Shown here: positions 1 to 7,657 of the stretch, one piece after another
Position numbering within the stretch: position 1 is the first letter of the stretch
Layout of the letters: the number at the start of each line of letters is the position of its first letter
Assembly: GCF_001905885.1 (NCBI RefSeq)
Contig: NZ_LIYH01000001.1
Coordinates: 1-64,000, forward strand
From: Streptomyces sp. CB03234
Lineage (GTDB): Bacteria; Actinomycetota; Actinomycetes; Streptomycetales; Streptomycetaceae
DNA length: 64,000 bases
Direction: 5' to 3'
Program-made: the position numbers and the translations under genes
Notes under the pieces: model-generated
What the model was told of the DNA's origin: nothing
The model's database searches: none
Seen by the model: only the letters and a program-made list of their open reading frames with translations

Positions 1-57
1 TCAGCGCCGATGGTACTGCAGGGGGGACCCTGTGGGAGAGTAGGACACCGCCGAACA
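1..57 (+). rRNA. 5S ribosomal RNA, 3' part (truncated by window edge)
   Basis: The first ~57 bases match the 3' half of Streptomyces 5S rRNA, including the GGGAGAGTAGGACACCGCC stretch and the CGAACA end. The 5' half lies left of the window. It marks the distal end of an rRNA operon transcribed rightwards, and a strong hairpin with a T run follows directly. The exact 3' end is estimated. Confidence 0.93.
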
Positions 58-70
58 ATCATTGTGGGAA

Positions 71-99
71 AGCCCCGCACCTCATGGTGCGGGGCTTTT
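71..99 (+). terminator. Rho-independent terminator of the rRNA operon
   Basis: Perfect 11-bp stem AGCCCCGCACC / GGTGCGGGGCT around a TCAT loop, followed by TTTT. It lies 14 bases after the 5S end. This is one of the few hairpins in the window with a real U tract. Confidence 0.92.
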
Positions 100-167
100 C
101 TGCGTTTTGAGGCAGGGACCGATCCCTCCTCCTGGGTCGGTTTGCCGCCGTGCGGTCAGGTGTGCGT

Positions 168-1478
168 TCAGAGACGGCCCGCTGCTTTCAGGGCGAGATA
201 GGCGTCGGCAAGAGCCGGCGCCAGGTTGTCCGGGGTGGCGTCCACGACGGTGACGCCGTGGCGCTGGAGCTGTTCCGATGTGCGGCGGCGCTGGGCCTGC
301 GTTTGGGTGCCGGCGGCGGCTTCGTAGACCGCTTCGACGGTGCCGCGGGCCTTCGTCATTTCTTCTGTGTGGGGGTCCGAGACAGAAGCCACCAGAACGG
401 TGTGGCGCTGCGTGAGCTGCGGAAGCACCGGAAGCAGGCCTTCTTCGATGGGGGCGGCTTCAAGGCTGGTGAGCAGGACAACGAGCGAGCGGCGTGGGGC
501 GCTGGTGAGGGCGGCCGAGCTGAGACCGCGCGCGTCGGTCTCCACCAGCTCGGGTTCCAGGGGTGCAAGGGCGTTCACGACGGCCGGGAGGATGTCGTTG
601 GCGGAACGGCCTTGGACGCGGGCGCGGGTGCGGCGGTCGTAGGCCAGCAGGTCGACGCGGTCGCCGGCTCGCGAGGCGAGCGCGGTGAGGAGGAGCGCGG
701 CGTCCATGGACGCGTCGAGGCGGGGCACGTCGCCGACTCGGCCGGCCGACGTGCGGCCGGTGTCGAGGACGATGAGGATGTGGCGGTCGCGTTCGGGGCG
801 CCAGGTGCGTACGGCGACGGTGGTCTGGCGGGCGGTGGCCCGCCAGTCGATGGAACGGGTGTCGTCGCCGGGGACGTACTCGCGGAGGCTGTCGAACTCG
901 GTGCCTTGGCCTCGGATGAGGACGCTGGTGCGGCCGTCGAGCTCGCGGAGGCGGGCCAGTTTGGACGGAAGGTGCTTGCGGCTGGCGAACGGTGGAAGGA
1001 CACGGAACGTCCAGGGGACCTTGTGGTTGCCCTGGCGGGCGACGAGGCCGAGCGGGCCGTATGAGCGGACGGTGACGCGTTCGGCCTGGCGGTCGCCGCG
1101 GCGGGTGGGCCGGAGGACGGTGGTGAGGCGCCGGCGCTCGCCTGCCGGGATCGTCAGCTTGTGGCGGGACGCGGACTGCTCGCTGCCGGGGAGCCAGCTG
1201 CTGGGCGGCCAGGCGTCGCGGAGGTGTGCGCGTAGGCGCCGCCGGGAGGGGTTGGTGACGGTGAGATGGACTTCGGCACTGTCACCGAGTCGAACACTAG
1301 TGTCACCACTTCGAGTGAACTGGAGCGTTCGCACTGGCGCGGCGAGCGCGTAGTCGCACAGGATTGCGAGTGAGAGGGGTGCGTTGACAGCGAGCATCCC
1401 CGTCCAGCTGGGGGCGAGGATGCCGACGGGGAGAGAGCCGATCGCGGCGAGGAGCGCGGTTCGTCCGGTGAGGGCCAC
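168..1478 (-). CDS. DUF58 domain protein
   Basis: 436 aa from a GTG start. Two hydrophobic segments lie at the N-terminus (about residues 8-45), followed by a beta-rich middle region. The conserved DUF58 block lies at about residues 190-270 (RGQGTEFDSLREYVPGDD, then RSIDWRATAR). The C-terminal half resembles a von Willebrand A-like fold. DUF58 proteins are habitual partners of MoxR AAA+ ATPases and are thought to act as substrates or adaptors in assembling surface or metal-binding complexes; no enzymatic activity is established. It is the last gene of a leftward five-gene operon, 11 bases after the MoxR stop. The family call is firm; the role is inferred. Confidence 0.9.
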   Translation of the reverse strand: MALTGRTALLAAIGSLPVGILAPSWTGMLAVNAPLSLAILCDYALAAPVRTLQFTRSGDTSVRLGDSAEVHLTVTNPSRRRLRAHLRDAWPPSSWLPGSEQSASRHKLTIPAGERRRLTTVLRPTRRGDRQAERVTVRSYGPLGLVARQGNHKVPWTFRVLPPFASRKHLPSKLARLRELDGRTSVLIRGQGTEFDSLREYVPGDDTRSIDWRATARQTTVAVRTWRPERDRHILIVLDTGRTSAGRVGDVPRLDASMDAALLLTALASRAGDRVDLLAYDRRTRARVQGRSANDILPAVVNALAPLEPELVETDARGLSSAALTSAPRRSLVVLLTSLEAAPIEEGLLPVLPQLTQRHTVLVASVSDPHTEEMTKARGTVEAVYEAAAGTQTQAQRRRTSEQLQRHGVTVVDATPDNLAPALADAYLALKAAGRL

Positions 1479-1489
1479 GGGTCACTGCC

Positions 1490-2473
1490 TCATCGGGGTA
1501 CGGGGACGTGGGCGAGGATCGCGGTGATGACGGAGTCGGGGGTGACTCCGTCCATCTCCGCCTCGGGCCGCAGCTGGATGCGGTGGCGCAGGGTGGGCAG
1601 GGCAAGGGCCTTCACATCGTCCGGGATGACGTAGTCGCGGCCGGTGAGCCACGCCCAGGCGCGGGCGGTGGAGAGCAGTGCGGTGGCGCCTCGTGGGGAG
1701 ACGCCGAGGGTGAGTGAGGGGGATTCACGGGTGGCACGGCAGATATCGACGACGTATCCGGCGATCTCGGGGGAGACGGAGGTCTTGGCGACGGCGGCGC
1801 GGGCGGCTTCCAGGTCGGCGGGGCCGGCAACGGGGCGTACTCCGGCGCCGTGCAGGTCGCGGGGGTTGAAGCCCTCGGCATGACGGGTCAGGACGTTGAT
1901 TTCGTCCTGGCGTGAAGGAAGAGGGACCGTCAGTTTCAGAAGGAAGCGGTCCAGTTGCGCTTCGGGAAGCGGGTAGGTGCCCTCGTACTCGACGGGGTTC
2001 TGCGTGGCGGCGACGAGGAAGGGTTCGGGCAGCGGGCGGGGTGTGCCGTCGACCGTGACCTGGCGCTCCTCCATCGCTTCCAGGAGCGACGACTGGGTCT
2101 TGGGCGGAGTGCGGTTGATTTCGTCGGCGAGCAGGAGGTTGGTGAAGACCGGGCCGGGCTGGAAGGAGAACTCGGCGGTGCGGGCGTCGTAGACCAGGGA
2201 GCCCGTGACGTCGCTCGGCATCAGGTCAGGGGTGAACTGGACGCGCTTGGTGTCCAGTTCGAGAGATGCGGCGAGCGCGCGGACGAGCAGCGTCTTGGCG
2301 ACACCGGGCACACCCTCGAGGAGGACGTGGCCTCGGCAGAGCAGGGCGACGACGAGTCCGGTGACAGCGGGGTCCTGCCCGACCACGGCCTTCGCGATCT
2401 CGGTGCGCAGGGCCTCCAAGGAGGAGCGGGCGCTGTCCGAGTTGTCAGCGGTCTCGGGGGTCGGGGCACTCAT
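1490..2473 (-). CDS. MoxR-family AAA+ ATPase
   Basis: 327 aa. The start ATG overlaps the TGA of the upstream gene (ATGA), and the protein begins MSAPTPETADNSDS. Visible motifs are Walker A (GVPGVAKTLLVRAL), Walker B (LLADEINRTPPKTQ, with Ala before the Asp-Glu pair) and sensor 1 (VAATQNP), followed by the AAA lid. MoxR ATPases are chaperone-like motors that act with DUF58/VWA proteins. The tight coupling to DUF58, DUF4350 and DUF4129 genes suggests one membrane-associated complex. Upstream in-frame codons exist, but they translate as low-complexity sequence and overlap the previous gene, so the ATGA start is preferred. Confidence 0.93.
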   Translation of the reverse strand: MSAPTPETADNSDSARSSLEALRTEIAKAVVGQDPAVTGLVVALLCRGHVLLEGVPGVAKTLLVRALAASLELDTKRVQFTPDLMPSDVTGSLVYDARTAEFSFQPGPVFTNLLLADEINRTPPKTQSSLLEAMEERQVTVDGTPRPLPEPFLVAATQNPVEYEGTYPLPEAQLDRFLLKLTVPLPSRQDEINVLTRHAEGFNPRDLHGAGVRPVAGPADLEAARAAVAKTSVSPEIAGYVVDICRATRESPSLTLGVSPRGATALLSTARAWAWLTGRDYVIPDDVKALALPTLRHRIQLRPEAEMDGVTPDSVITAILAHVPVPR

Positions 2474-3699
2474 GAGGTGCGTACCTCTCTTTCGAGGGCG
2501 TCGAGTTGGTCTGCGAGGAGGGTGAGTGCGGCGTCGTCGGCGGGAGCCGGGCCGAAAAGGAGAGCCCTGAGGTCCCTGTCGCCGGCGGCGAGTCGCGCGG
2601 AGACGGCAGGGAGGAGGGCTTCGGGAGAGTGGGCTTCCGCCGGTGGGACGCCCAGGAGGGGAGCGAGTCGGGTTCGGGTCGCGGTGCGCAGGACGGTGGC
2701 CGCGCGGTCGCGTGCATTCGCCCGGTGGTAGAGGCGGGCACGGCCCTCCGTGGACTCGGAGGCACGGATGACGACGGGAAGGTGTTCGGTGACGAGGGGG
2801 CCGAGGCGGCGGGCGCGCCAGATGGCGGCGAGCGCGGCGGCGAGGGTGAGTTGCAGGGTGCCCCACAGCCAGCCGGAGGGGATCAGTTCGAGGAAGCCGC
2901 GTTCGCCGGCGTCTTCCTCTCCGTCGCCGCTGTCCCCGCTGTCATCGTTTCCGCCGGCGGCGGAGGGATCGCTGAGCGAGGGGAGGTACCAGACGAGATG
3001 GGGCCGGGAGCCGAGGAGTTGAAGGGCGAGCGAGGCGTTGCCCTGCTTGTCCAGGCGGTCGTTGTAGAGGATGTCGGGAGAGCCCAGGAGGACCGTGTCG
3101 CCACCGGCGGGGCCGTTGATCCGCACGAGGGTGGCGAGGCCGTCGCTGCGGTAGCAGGCGTCGCTGCCGGGGAGGGCGGTCGTGTAGCGCTCGCCGCCGA
3201 GGTCGACGGTGCCGGCGCGCTCGGCGGCCGGCAGGGCGCACTGGGGGGAGAGTGCCGACACCGGGGTGGAGGAGCCCGTGGTCACGCCGGGCGCCAGGGT
3301 GCCGACGGAGGGGGGACCGGCGGAGAGGAGCACCGTGCGGCCGCGTGCGGTGTCCATGTCTCTCCGGAGGACGGTCTGCTGGTGGTCCGTCAGCAGGTCG
3401 GGGGTGGTGACGAGGAGCGTGGTGTCGGGGCCGGTCGCGGCGGTGGCCTCGTCGAGAGTGGTGACCACACGGCTGGTGACCCCGCGCTGCTTGAGGAGTT
3501 CGGCGACGGCGCGGCTGCCGTGGGGATCGGCGGAGCGGGGGTCGAGATGGCCGTGCTGGGCGTCGGAGCGCACGAGGGCCATGACGATCCCGGCCACGGT
3601 GAGAATGGCCAGAGCGAGCAGCAGACCTCTGACCCGGGACCAGATCTGGCGGGCGGTGAGGGACGTCGAGGTGGCGGAGGCGTGGGAGGTGGCGGTCAT
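2470..3699 (-). CDS. DUF4350 domain membrane protein
   Basis: 409 aa, starting MTATSHASATSTSLTARQIW at an ATG that overlaps the preceding stop (ATGA). A transmembrane helix lies near residues 24-42 (LLLALAILTVAGIVMALV). A DUF4350-type extracytoplasmic domain follows (RAVAELLKQRGVTSRVVTTLDEA), then a second membrane helix near residue 290 (GTLQLTLAAALAAIW) and a cytoplasmic tail. The domain is related to glutamine-amidotransferase-like folds and has no known catalytic role here. Its stop is coupled to the MoxR start in the same way. An acidic Gly/Asp linker (SAAGGNDDSGDSGDGEEDAG) precedes the second helix. Confidence 0.88.
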   Translation of the reverse strand: MTATSHASATSTSLTARQIWSRVRGLLLALAILTVAGIVMALVRSDAQHGHLDPRSADPHGSRAVAELLKQRGVTSRVVTTLDEATAATGPDTTLLVTTPDLLTDHQQTVLRRDMDTARGRTVLLSAGPPSVGTLAPGVTTGSSTPVSALSPQCALPAAERAGTVDLGGERYTTALPGSDACYRSDGLATLVRINGPAGGDTVLLGSPDILYNDRLDKQGNASLALQLLGSRPHLVWYLPSLSDPSAAGGNDDSGDSGDGEEDAGERGFLELIPSGWLWGTLQLTLAAALAAIWRARRLGPLVTEHLPVVIRASESTEGRARLYHRANARDRAATVLRTATRTRLAPLLGVPPAEAHSPEALLPAVSARLAAGDRDLRALLFGPAPADDAALTLLADQLDALEREVRTS

Positions 3700-4385
3700 C
3701 CGGCCGCTCCGTGGGCGGCGTTGCTCAGGTGGGGCTTGGCCCGTTCCAGCGCGGTGTCCACGTCCTTGAGGCGCTGGTACGTGCTCTGGTCGGCGGTGCG
3801 GCCACCGTATGTGACGTCGTCGAACGCGCGGGCGGCGGCTCGGAGTTCGTCCGCGTGGGCGGGGAGGGGCCGGCCTGCCTCGGCTGCCGCCTCGTCGGCG
3901 GTGCGGCCGGGGCGGGGGTCGAGGAGGGTGCGTTCTTCCAGGGAGCGCACGATGGCTCGCATCCGTTCCTGGACGGCCTGGTTCCAGCGGCCGGCGGTGG
4001 CGTGGTCCTCGGCGGCGGTGCGGTGTTCGGCGGCGCTGCGAGGACGGTCGTCGAAGAGGGAGTCGGCGGTGACAGGGGTGCGCTGCGGGGTGCCCAGGCG
4101 CCACCACAGGGCGCCGACGAGGCACAGGACGATCAGGGCGATCGCCACGAGTCCGAGTGGGCCTCCCGGGGCGGCTCCCGACGCGGAGTCGAAGAGCCGG
4201 CCCACCCAGTCCCAGAAGCTGTCGAGCGCGCGCTGGAGCAGGTTGGGGTCGTTCTCGTGGTACATGGGCCTGGACAGCTCCCGCTCCGCCGCCTCGCGGG
4301 CGGGGACGCGGGGAGTGTCCAGCGGTACGTCGTCGTTCGCGTGGACCGTCGGCCACGCCGTCGTCAGACCCCCCGTGGTCGGCAC
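3696..4385 (-). CDS. DUF4129 domain membrane protein
   Basis: 229 aa from a GTG start, 4 bases after the upstream stop, giving MPTTGGLTTAWPTVHANDD. A single membrane helix lies at about residues 75-95 (GLVAIALIVLCLVGALWW). The C-terminal DUF4129 domain contains AVQERMRAIVRSLEERTLLDPRPGRTADE. DUF4129 is often fused to transglutaminase-like domains; here it stands alone in a MoxR/DUF58 operon. Upstream in-frame sequence is Ser/Thr/Pro-rich read-through of the neighbouring gene, so the GTG start is chosen. The function is unknown; membrane topology and operon membership suggest a structural partner of the MoxR complex. Confidence 0.85.
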   Translation of the reverse strand: MPTTGGLTTAWPTVHANDDVPLDTPRVPAREAAERELSRPMYHENDPNLLQRALDSFWDWVGRLFDSASGAAPGGPLGLVAIALIVLCLVGALWWRLGTPQRTPVTADSLFDDRPRSAAEHRTAAEDHATAGRWNQAVQERMRAIVRSLEERTLLDPRPGRTADEAAAEAGRPLPAHADELRAAARAFDDVTYGGRTADQSTYQRLKDVDTALERAKPHLSNAAHGAAG

Positions 4386-4389
4386 CGCA

Positions 4390-5622
4390 TCAGCTCCCGG
4401 GGGTGGTGTCGTCGGGCGAGGGGGAGCCGTACCCGGGCACGCCTGCGGCGCGGGCCAGGTCCAGGTCGAGGGCCTCCCGGCGGATGCGCTGGTCGATGTA
4501 GAGCAGGACGGAGACACCCGAGGAGATCGGGTAGGTGATCGAGGCGGCGATGACCGCTCCGACGCCGGTGATGATCAGGAAGGGCCAGCCGAATTCGGTG
4601 GTCGTGCCGGTGATCAGGCCGCCCAGTCCGTCCCCGTCCACCGCGAGCGCGACGAAGGCGAAGGGCAGTCCGATGATCATCGTGATGAGGGTCAGCAGGA
4701 GCATCGTCAGCATCAGGATGCCGAAGATCCGCCACCAGGCGCCCTGGACCAGCTTGGCGGAGCGGCGCAGGGACGCGGCCACGCCCTGCCGTTCCAGCAT
4801 CAGTGCCGAGGAGGAGAGGCTGAACCGGACGAGGAGCCAGGTGACGACCACGGCGGCGGTGAGTCCGCCCAGGACGGTAAGCAGCACGCCTGCTGCGGTG
4901 CCGTCGAGGAGCAGGCCGGGGAGCAGGCCGACGGTCATGATGGCGACGCTCAGCAGCGGCAGCAGGAGGGTCAGGCCGAGAAGCTGGGGAAGCCTGGGAC
5001 GGGCCTCGCGCCAGGCGTCGGAGAGTGTCACGGGGCGGCCGAGCACGGCGCGGCTGATGACGATGGTCAGCAGGGCGGTCGTGATGAAGGTGCCGATGAG
5101 GGTGAGCGCCATCGTGGGGCCCAGGGAGAGGAGACTCGCCTTGAGGCTCTGCACCAACTGGTCCAGGGCCTCCTGTGGGGTCGGGTTCCGCTTGAGCTGC
5201 GGTGGCGCCGGTACGACGTAGCGCTGGAGGAGGACGTCGCCGATCTTCGTGATGACGGAGACGGTGATCGTGATGCCGAGCACGGTGCGCCAGTGCGCGC
5301 GCAGAGTGGAGACCGCGCCGTCGAGGATCTCGCCGACGCCGAGGGGGCGCAGCGGGATGACACCGGGCTTGGCGGCCGGGGGCCGGCCCCAGCCGCCCTG
5401 GTGCTGACCGCCGCTCCATCCGGGTGCGGGCGTGGGGGGCGGAACGGGGCCGGACGGGCCGGGCACGGTCGGCGGGGACCACTGGCCAGGGGGCGGCTGG
5501 TGCTTGGACCATGTGGAGGGCGTGCCGGGGGCGTCGGTGGGTTCGGCGGGCCGTGGGACGTTGGCGCCCTGGCCGTCGGAGGGCGAGGATCCGGGCGAGG
5601 CCCAGCCCGGAGTGTCGTTCAC
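4390..5622 (-). CDS. Glycerophosphoryl diester phosphodiesterase membrane-domain protein
   Basis: 410 aa. The GTG start is chosen because GAGGTGG lies 6 bases upstream on the coding strand. Residues 1-105 are a Pro/Gly-rich cytoplasmic tail. From about residue 110 (RPLGVGEILDGAVSTLRAHW) come six or more hydrophobic helices typical of the membrane domain that in some bacteria precedes a GlpQ phosphodiesterase. No catalytic phosphodiesterase domain is present, so enzyme activity should not be assumed. It is the first gene of the leftward operon and is divergent from mtnA, with about 180 bases between them. Confidence 0.85.
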   Translation of the reverse strand: MNDTPGWASPGSSPSDGQGANVPRPAEPTDAPGTPSTWSKHQPPPGQWSPPTVPGPSGPVPPPTPAPGWSGGQHQGGWGRPPAAKPGVIPLRPLGVGEILDGAVSTLRAHWRTVLGITITVSVITKIGDVLLQRYVVPAPPQLKRNPTPQEALDQLVQSLKASLLSLGPTMALTLIGTFITTALLTIVISRAVLGRPVTLSDAWREARPRLPQLLGLTLLLPLLSVAIMTVGLLPGLLLDGTAAGVLLTVLGGLTAAVVVTWLLVRFSLSSSALMLERQGVAASLRRSAKLVQGAWWRIFGILMLTMLLLTLITMIIGLPFAFVALAVDGDGLGGLITGTTTEFGWPFLIITGVGAVIAASITYPISSGVSVLLYIDQRIRREALDLDLARAAGVPGYGSPSPDDTTPGS

Positions 5623-5804
5623 GGTCGTCCACCTCGTGAATTCGTCGCGGTGCCGGCTCGTCGAGCCGGCTCGGTCACGGTGCCGGGCCGCTCGGTGGGG
5701 CGGCAGGTTGGCAGCCATGGTGCCACGCGTCGTCCGCGGCCGGGCCTGGGGCCGGATCTCCTTGGCACCTTCATTGTCCGTGGTTCAGCGGGCAGACTGG
5801 GCGG

Positions 5805-6962
5805 ATGGCTGATCAGTACGCACGAACTCCCGGCGCCGCCGAACCGCCCTCGCTCCCCGCACTGCGTTGGGAGGAGCCGCCGGAAGGGCCGGTGGTGGTG
5901 CTCCTCGACCAGACGCGGTTGCCCACCGAGGAGGTCGAGCTGGTCTGCACGGATGTGCCGGCGCTGGTCCAGGCGATCCAGACGCTCGCTGTGCGCGGAG
6001 CGCCGCTGCTCGGCATCGCCGGTGCCTACGGCGTGGCGCTGGCTGCCGTGCGGGGCTTCGACGTGGAAGACGCGGCCGTGTTGCTGGCCGGAGCGCGGCC
6101 CACCGCCGTGAACCTCGGCTACGGGGTGCGGCGGGCGGCCGGTGCGTACCGGGCGGCGCTCGAGAAGGGGGAGGGCCGGGAGCGGGCCGCGGAGGCGGCA
6201 CTGGCGGAGGCCAGGGATCTGCACCGGGAGGACGCCGAGGCCAGTGCGCTGATGGCGGGCCATGGGCTGGCGCTGCTGGACGAGCTGCTGCCGGGCGGCG
6301 GCCACCGGGTCCTGACCCACTGCAACACCGGGGCGCTGGTGTCGGGCGGCGAGGGGACCGCGTTCGCCGTGGCTCTGCAGGCGCACCGGACGGGCAGGCT
6401 GCGGCGGCTGTGGGTGGACGAGACCCGGCCGCTGTTGCAGGGGGCGCGGCTGACGGCGTACGAGGCGGCCCGCAACGGCATGCCGTACACGCTGCTCACC
6501 GACAACGCGGCGGGCTCGCTGTTCGCGGCGGGGGAGGTGGACGCCGTACTGATCGGGGCGGACCGGATCGCCGCCGACGGTTCGGTGGCGAACAAGGTGG
6601 GGAGCTATCCGCTCGCGGTGCTGGCCAGGTACCACCATGTGCCGTTCGTGGTGGTGGCGCCCCTCACGACGATCGACCTGGAGACGCCGGACGGGGCGTC
6701 CATAGAGGTGGAGCAGCGCGCCGGACAGGAGGTGACGGAGCTCACAGCTCCGCCGCAGGTGGCGATGGGGGGAGGGGGGCCAGGAGCGGGCGCCGGGCTG
6801 CCGGTGGCGCCGCTGGGAACCCAGGCGTACAACCCCGCGTTCGACGTCACGCCCCCGGAACTGGTGACGGCGATCGTCACCGAGCAGGGGGTGGTGTCCC
6901 CGGTCACCGGGGGAGGAATTGCCGAGCTGTGTGCCAGGTCACGCCAGGTAACGATTAGCTAA
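5805..6962 (+). CDS. mtnA: S-methyl-5-thioribose-1-phosphate isomerase
   Basis: 385 aa, in the eIF2B-alpha-like fold. It interconverts 5-methylthioribose-1-phosphate and 5-methylthioribulose-1-phosphate in methionine salvage. Family signatures are visible: RGAPLLGIAGAYG, THCNTGALVSGGEG (catalytic Cys), DNAAGS and VLIGADRIAADGSVANKVG (catalytic Asp), and the C-terminal NPAFDVTPPELVTAIVTE. Residues ~305-325 carry a Gly-rich insertion (AMGGGGPGAGAGLPVAPLG). No other methionine-salvage gene is adjacent. The gene ends only 4 bases before mtrA, so mtrA control elements overlap its 3' end. Confidence 0.95.
   Translation: MADQYARTPGAAEPPSLPALRWEEPPEGPVVVLLDQTRLPTEEVELVCTDVPALVQAIQTLAVRGAPLLGIAGAYGVALAAVRGFDVEDAAVLLAGARPTAVNLGYGVRRAAGAYRAALEKGEGRERAAEAALAEARDLHREDAEASALMAGHGLALLDELLPGGGHRVLTHCNTGALVSGGEGTAFAVALQAHRTGRLRRLWVDETRPLLQGARLTAYEAARNGMPYTLLTDNAAGSLFAAGEVDAVLIGADRIAADGSVANKVGSYPLAVLARYHHVPFVVVAPLTTIDLETPDGASIEVEQRAGQEVTELTAPPQVAMGGGGPGAGAGLPVAPLGTQAYNPAFDVTPPELVTAIVTEQGVVSPVTGGGIAELCARSRQVTIS
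6934..6953 (+). promoter_or_regulatory. Tandem 10-bp repeat, candidate MtrA autoregulatory site
   Basis: Two adjacent copies of CCAGGTMACG (M = C then A), exactly one helical turn each, lie inside the last codons of mtnA and end 13 bases before mtrA. The GTCAC-N5-GTAAC pattern resembles the direct-repeat sites reported for MtrA in actinobacteria. Autoregulation is inferred, not shown. Confidence 0.5.
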
Positions 6963-6966
6963 TGGG

Positions 6967-7656
6967 ATGATGTCGATTATGAAGGGACGCGTCCTTGTCG
7001 TCGACGACGACACCGCACTGGCCGAGATGCTCGGGATTGTGCTGCGTGGTGAAGGTTTCGAGCCGTCGTTCGTAGCGGACGGCGACAAGGCACTTGCTGC
7101 TTTCCGGGAGGCCAAGCCGGACCTGGTGCTGCTGGACCTCATGCTGCCCGGAAGGGACGGCATCGAGGTGTGCCGGCTCATCCGGGCCGAGTCCGGAGTG
7201 CCGATCGTGATGCTCACCGCCAAGAGCGACACCGTCGATGTGGTGGTCGGGCTGGAGTCCGGGGCCGATGACTACATCGTCAAGCCGTTCAAGCCGAAGG
7301 AGCTGGTCGCCCGGATCCGGGCGCGGCTGCGGAGGTCGGAGGAGCCGGCGCCGGAGCAGCTGACCATCGGTGACCTGGTCATCGATGTGGCGGGCCACTC
7401 GGTGAAGCGGGAGGGGCAGTCGATCGCCCTGACTCCGCTCGAGTTCGACCTGCTGGTCGCGCTGGCCCGCAAGCCGTGGCAGGTGTTCACCCGTGAGGTG
7501 CTGCTGGAGCAGGTGTGGGGGTACCGCCACGCCGCGGACACGCGGCTGGTGAACGTGCATGTGCAGCGGCTGCGCTCCAAGGTCGAGAAGGACCCGGAGC
7601 GGCCGGAGATCGTGGTGACCGTCCGTGGTGTCGGTTACAAGGCCGGACCGAGCTGA
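6967..7656 (+). CDS. mtrA: Two-component response regulator MtrA (OmpR family)
   Basis: 229 aa. The receiver domain (about residues 7-120) has acidic pocket DDD at 13-15, phospho-acceptor Asp57 (LVLLDLMLPG) and the Lys of VKPF. A winged-helix DNA-binding domain follows (LTPLEFDLLVALARKPWQVFTREVLLEQVWGY to NVHVQRLRSKVE). MtrA with sensor kinase MtrB controls cell-wall, division and, in Streptomyces, developmental and antibiotic genes. It is the first gene of mtrA-mtrB-lpqB, with 1 base between it and mtrB. A second ATG three bases on (residue 2) and one at residue 5 are possible alternative starts. Confidence 0.97.
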   Translation: MMSIMKGRVLVVDDDTALAEMLGIVLRGEGFEPSFVADGDKALAAFREAKPDLVLLDLMLPGRDGIEVCRLIRAESGVPIVMLTAKSDTVDVVVGLESGADDYIVKPFKPKELVARIRARLRRSEEPAPEQLTIGDLVIDVAGHSVKREGQSIALTPLEFDLLVALARKPWQVFTREVLLEQVWGYRHAADTRLVNVHVQRLRSKVEKDPERPEIVVTVRGVGYKAGPS

Positions 7657-7657
7657 C

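Noticed and set aside
4390-5622. Active glycerophosphodiester phosphodiesterase.
   Set aside because: Only the membrane domain is present; the catalytic His/Glu/Asp barrel is missing.
5700-5804. SAM-type riboswitch before mtnA.
   Set aside because: No conserved riboswitch core could be drawn from the short leader, and the gap is mostly GC-rich promoter-like sequence.
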